Origin: Candidatus Aenigmatarchaeota archaeon
GTDB taxonomy: Archaea > Aenigmatarchaeota > Aenigmatarchaeia > CG10238-14
DNA length: 5,080 nt
NCBI GenBank assembly: GCA_025058005.1
Contig: JANXDN010000031.1
Location: 1-5,080, forward strand
Reading direction: 5' to 3'
The position numbers and the translations under genes were made by a program. The first letter of the stretch is position 1, and each line of letters starts with the position of its first letter. This document shows, in pieces, positions 4,888 to 5,080 of this stretch. The notes below the pieces were generated by a model. That model was not told the DNA's origin. It was given only the letters and a program-made list of their open reading frames with translations, and did no database searches.

Positions 4888-5080
4888 ATGCAAATTGCCG
4901 CTCCTACACCTCTTTATTCTGATGAAAAAACAAAGAGAACGAGTAGTTATGTTTATGTGGAGATAGGTTTTGAAATCAATTTTTATGATGAACAAGGAAT
5001 TTCTGATGTTGTTTTCGAGTTTAATCAGACTAACTACACTTATTTAAAGGGCACAGTTTTTAATGAAAGTAATATATATT
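4888..5080 (+). CDS. Surface-protein-like gene, N-terminal part (runs off the window), no visible signal peptide
   Basis: An open frame from ATG 4888 to the window end gives 64 residues. After a short MQIAAPTPLYS beginning, the pattern SSYVYVEIGFEINFYDE, then GISDVVFEFNQTNYTYL and VFNESNIY, resembles the beta-sandwich modules (PTP...VYVNVT...WNGTNYT type) repeated in archaeal surface or S-layer-associated proteins. Three NxS/T sequons (NQT, NYT, NES) fit an exported glycoprotein. However, no hydrophobic signal peptide or membrane anchor precedes the module. An in-frame TGA at 4879 stops the frame from extending upstream, and the TATA box places the transcript start at this ATG. It may be a signal-less paralogue, a gene whose 5' end was lost, or a frameshifted copy. 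Function is not assignable beyond this resemblance. Confidence 0.6.
   Translation, partial: MQIAAPTPLYSDEKTKRTSSYVYVEIGFEINFYDEQGISDVVFEFNQTNYTYLKGTVFNESNIY

Overview
This window is archaeal. It carries proteins found only in archaea and eukaryotes (RNase P protein Rpp29/Rnp1, ribosomal protein S4e) and archaeal-type versions of S17, L14, L24, L5 and S14. It also has an archaeal A24 prepilin peptidase, TATA-type promoters placed about 25 bp before start codons, and GGTGA-type ribosome binding sites inside the operon. The DNA is AT-rich and very tightly packed. The lineage cannot be fixed from this window. The shuffled ribosomal operon, small extra genes and surface-protein style would fit a DPANN-type archaeon, but that is inference.

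Layout. Positions 1-301 hold the 5' part of pcm (protein-L-isoaspartate O-methyltransferase) on the minus strand. A 33-bp gap holds back-to-back promoters. From 335 to 4385 runs a plus-strand cluster: rnp1 - orfX (69 aa, unknown) - rps17 - rpl14 - rpl24 - rps4e - rpl5 - orfY (59 aa, TTG start, unknown) - rps14 (TTG start) - A24 prepilin peptidase. Apart from a 48-bp gap before rpl14, which looks like an internal terminator plus promoter, the genes overlap or are a few bases apart. They are therefore probably co-transcribed and translationally coupled. A minus-strand gene (4362-4649) for a small TRAM-like OB-fold protein meets the peptidase tail to tail with a 24-bp overlap. A 238-bp AT-rich spacer follows (4650-4887), then the start of a surface-protein-like gene that runs off the end of the window.

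How the genes work together. The core of the cluster is the middle of the conserved archaeal spc-type ribosomal operon, encoding early-binding proteins of both subunits plus an RNase P subunit. It differs from the usual order in four ways: nothing of the upstream S3-L29-SUI1 part is next to rnp1; two unrecognised small genes are inserted; S8/L6 do not follow S14; and a membrane protease for type IV pilin-like signal peptides is joined to the end. The two small genes and the recombined 3' end are the most interesting parts. No complete new multi-gene system (defence, mobile element, CRISPR) is visible.
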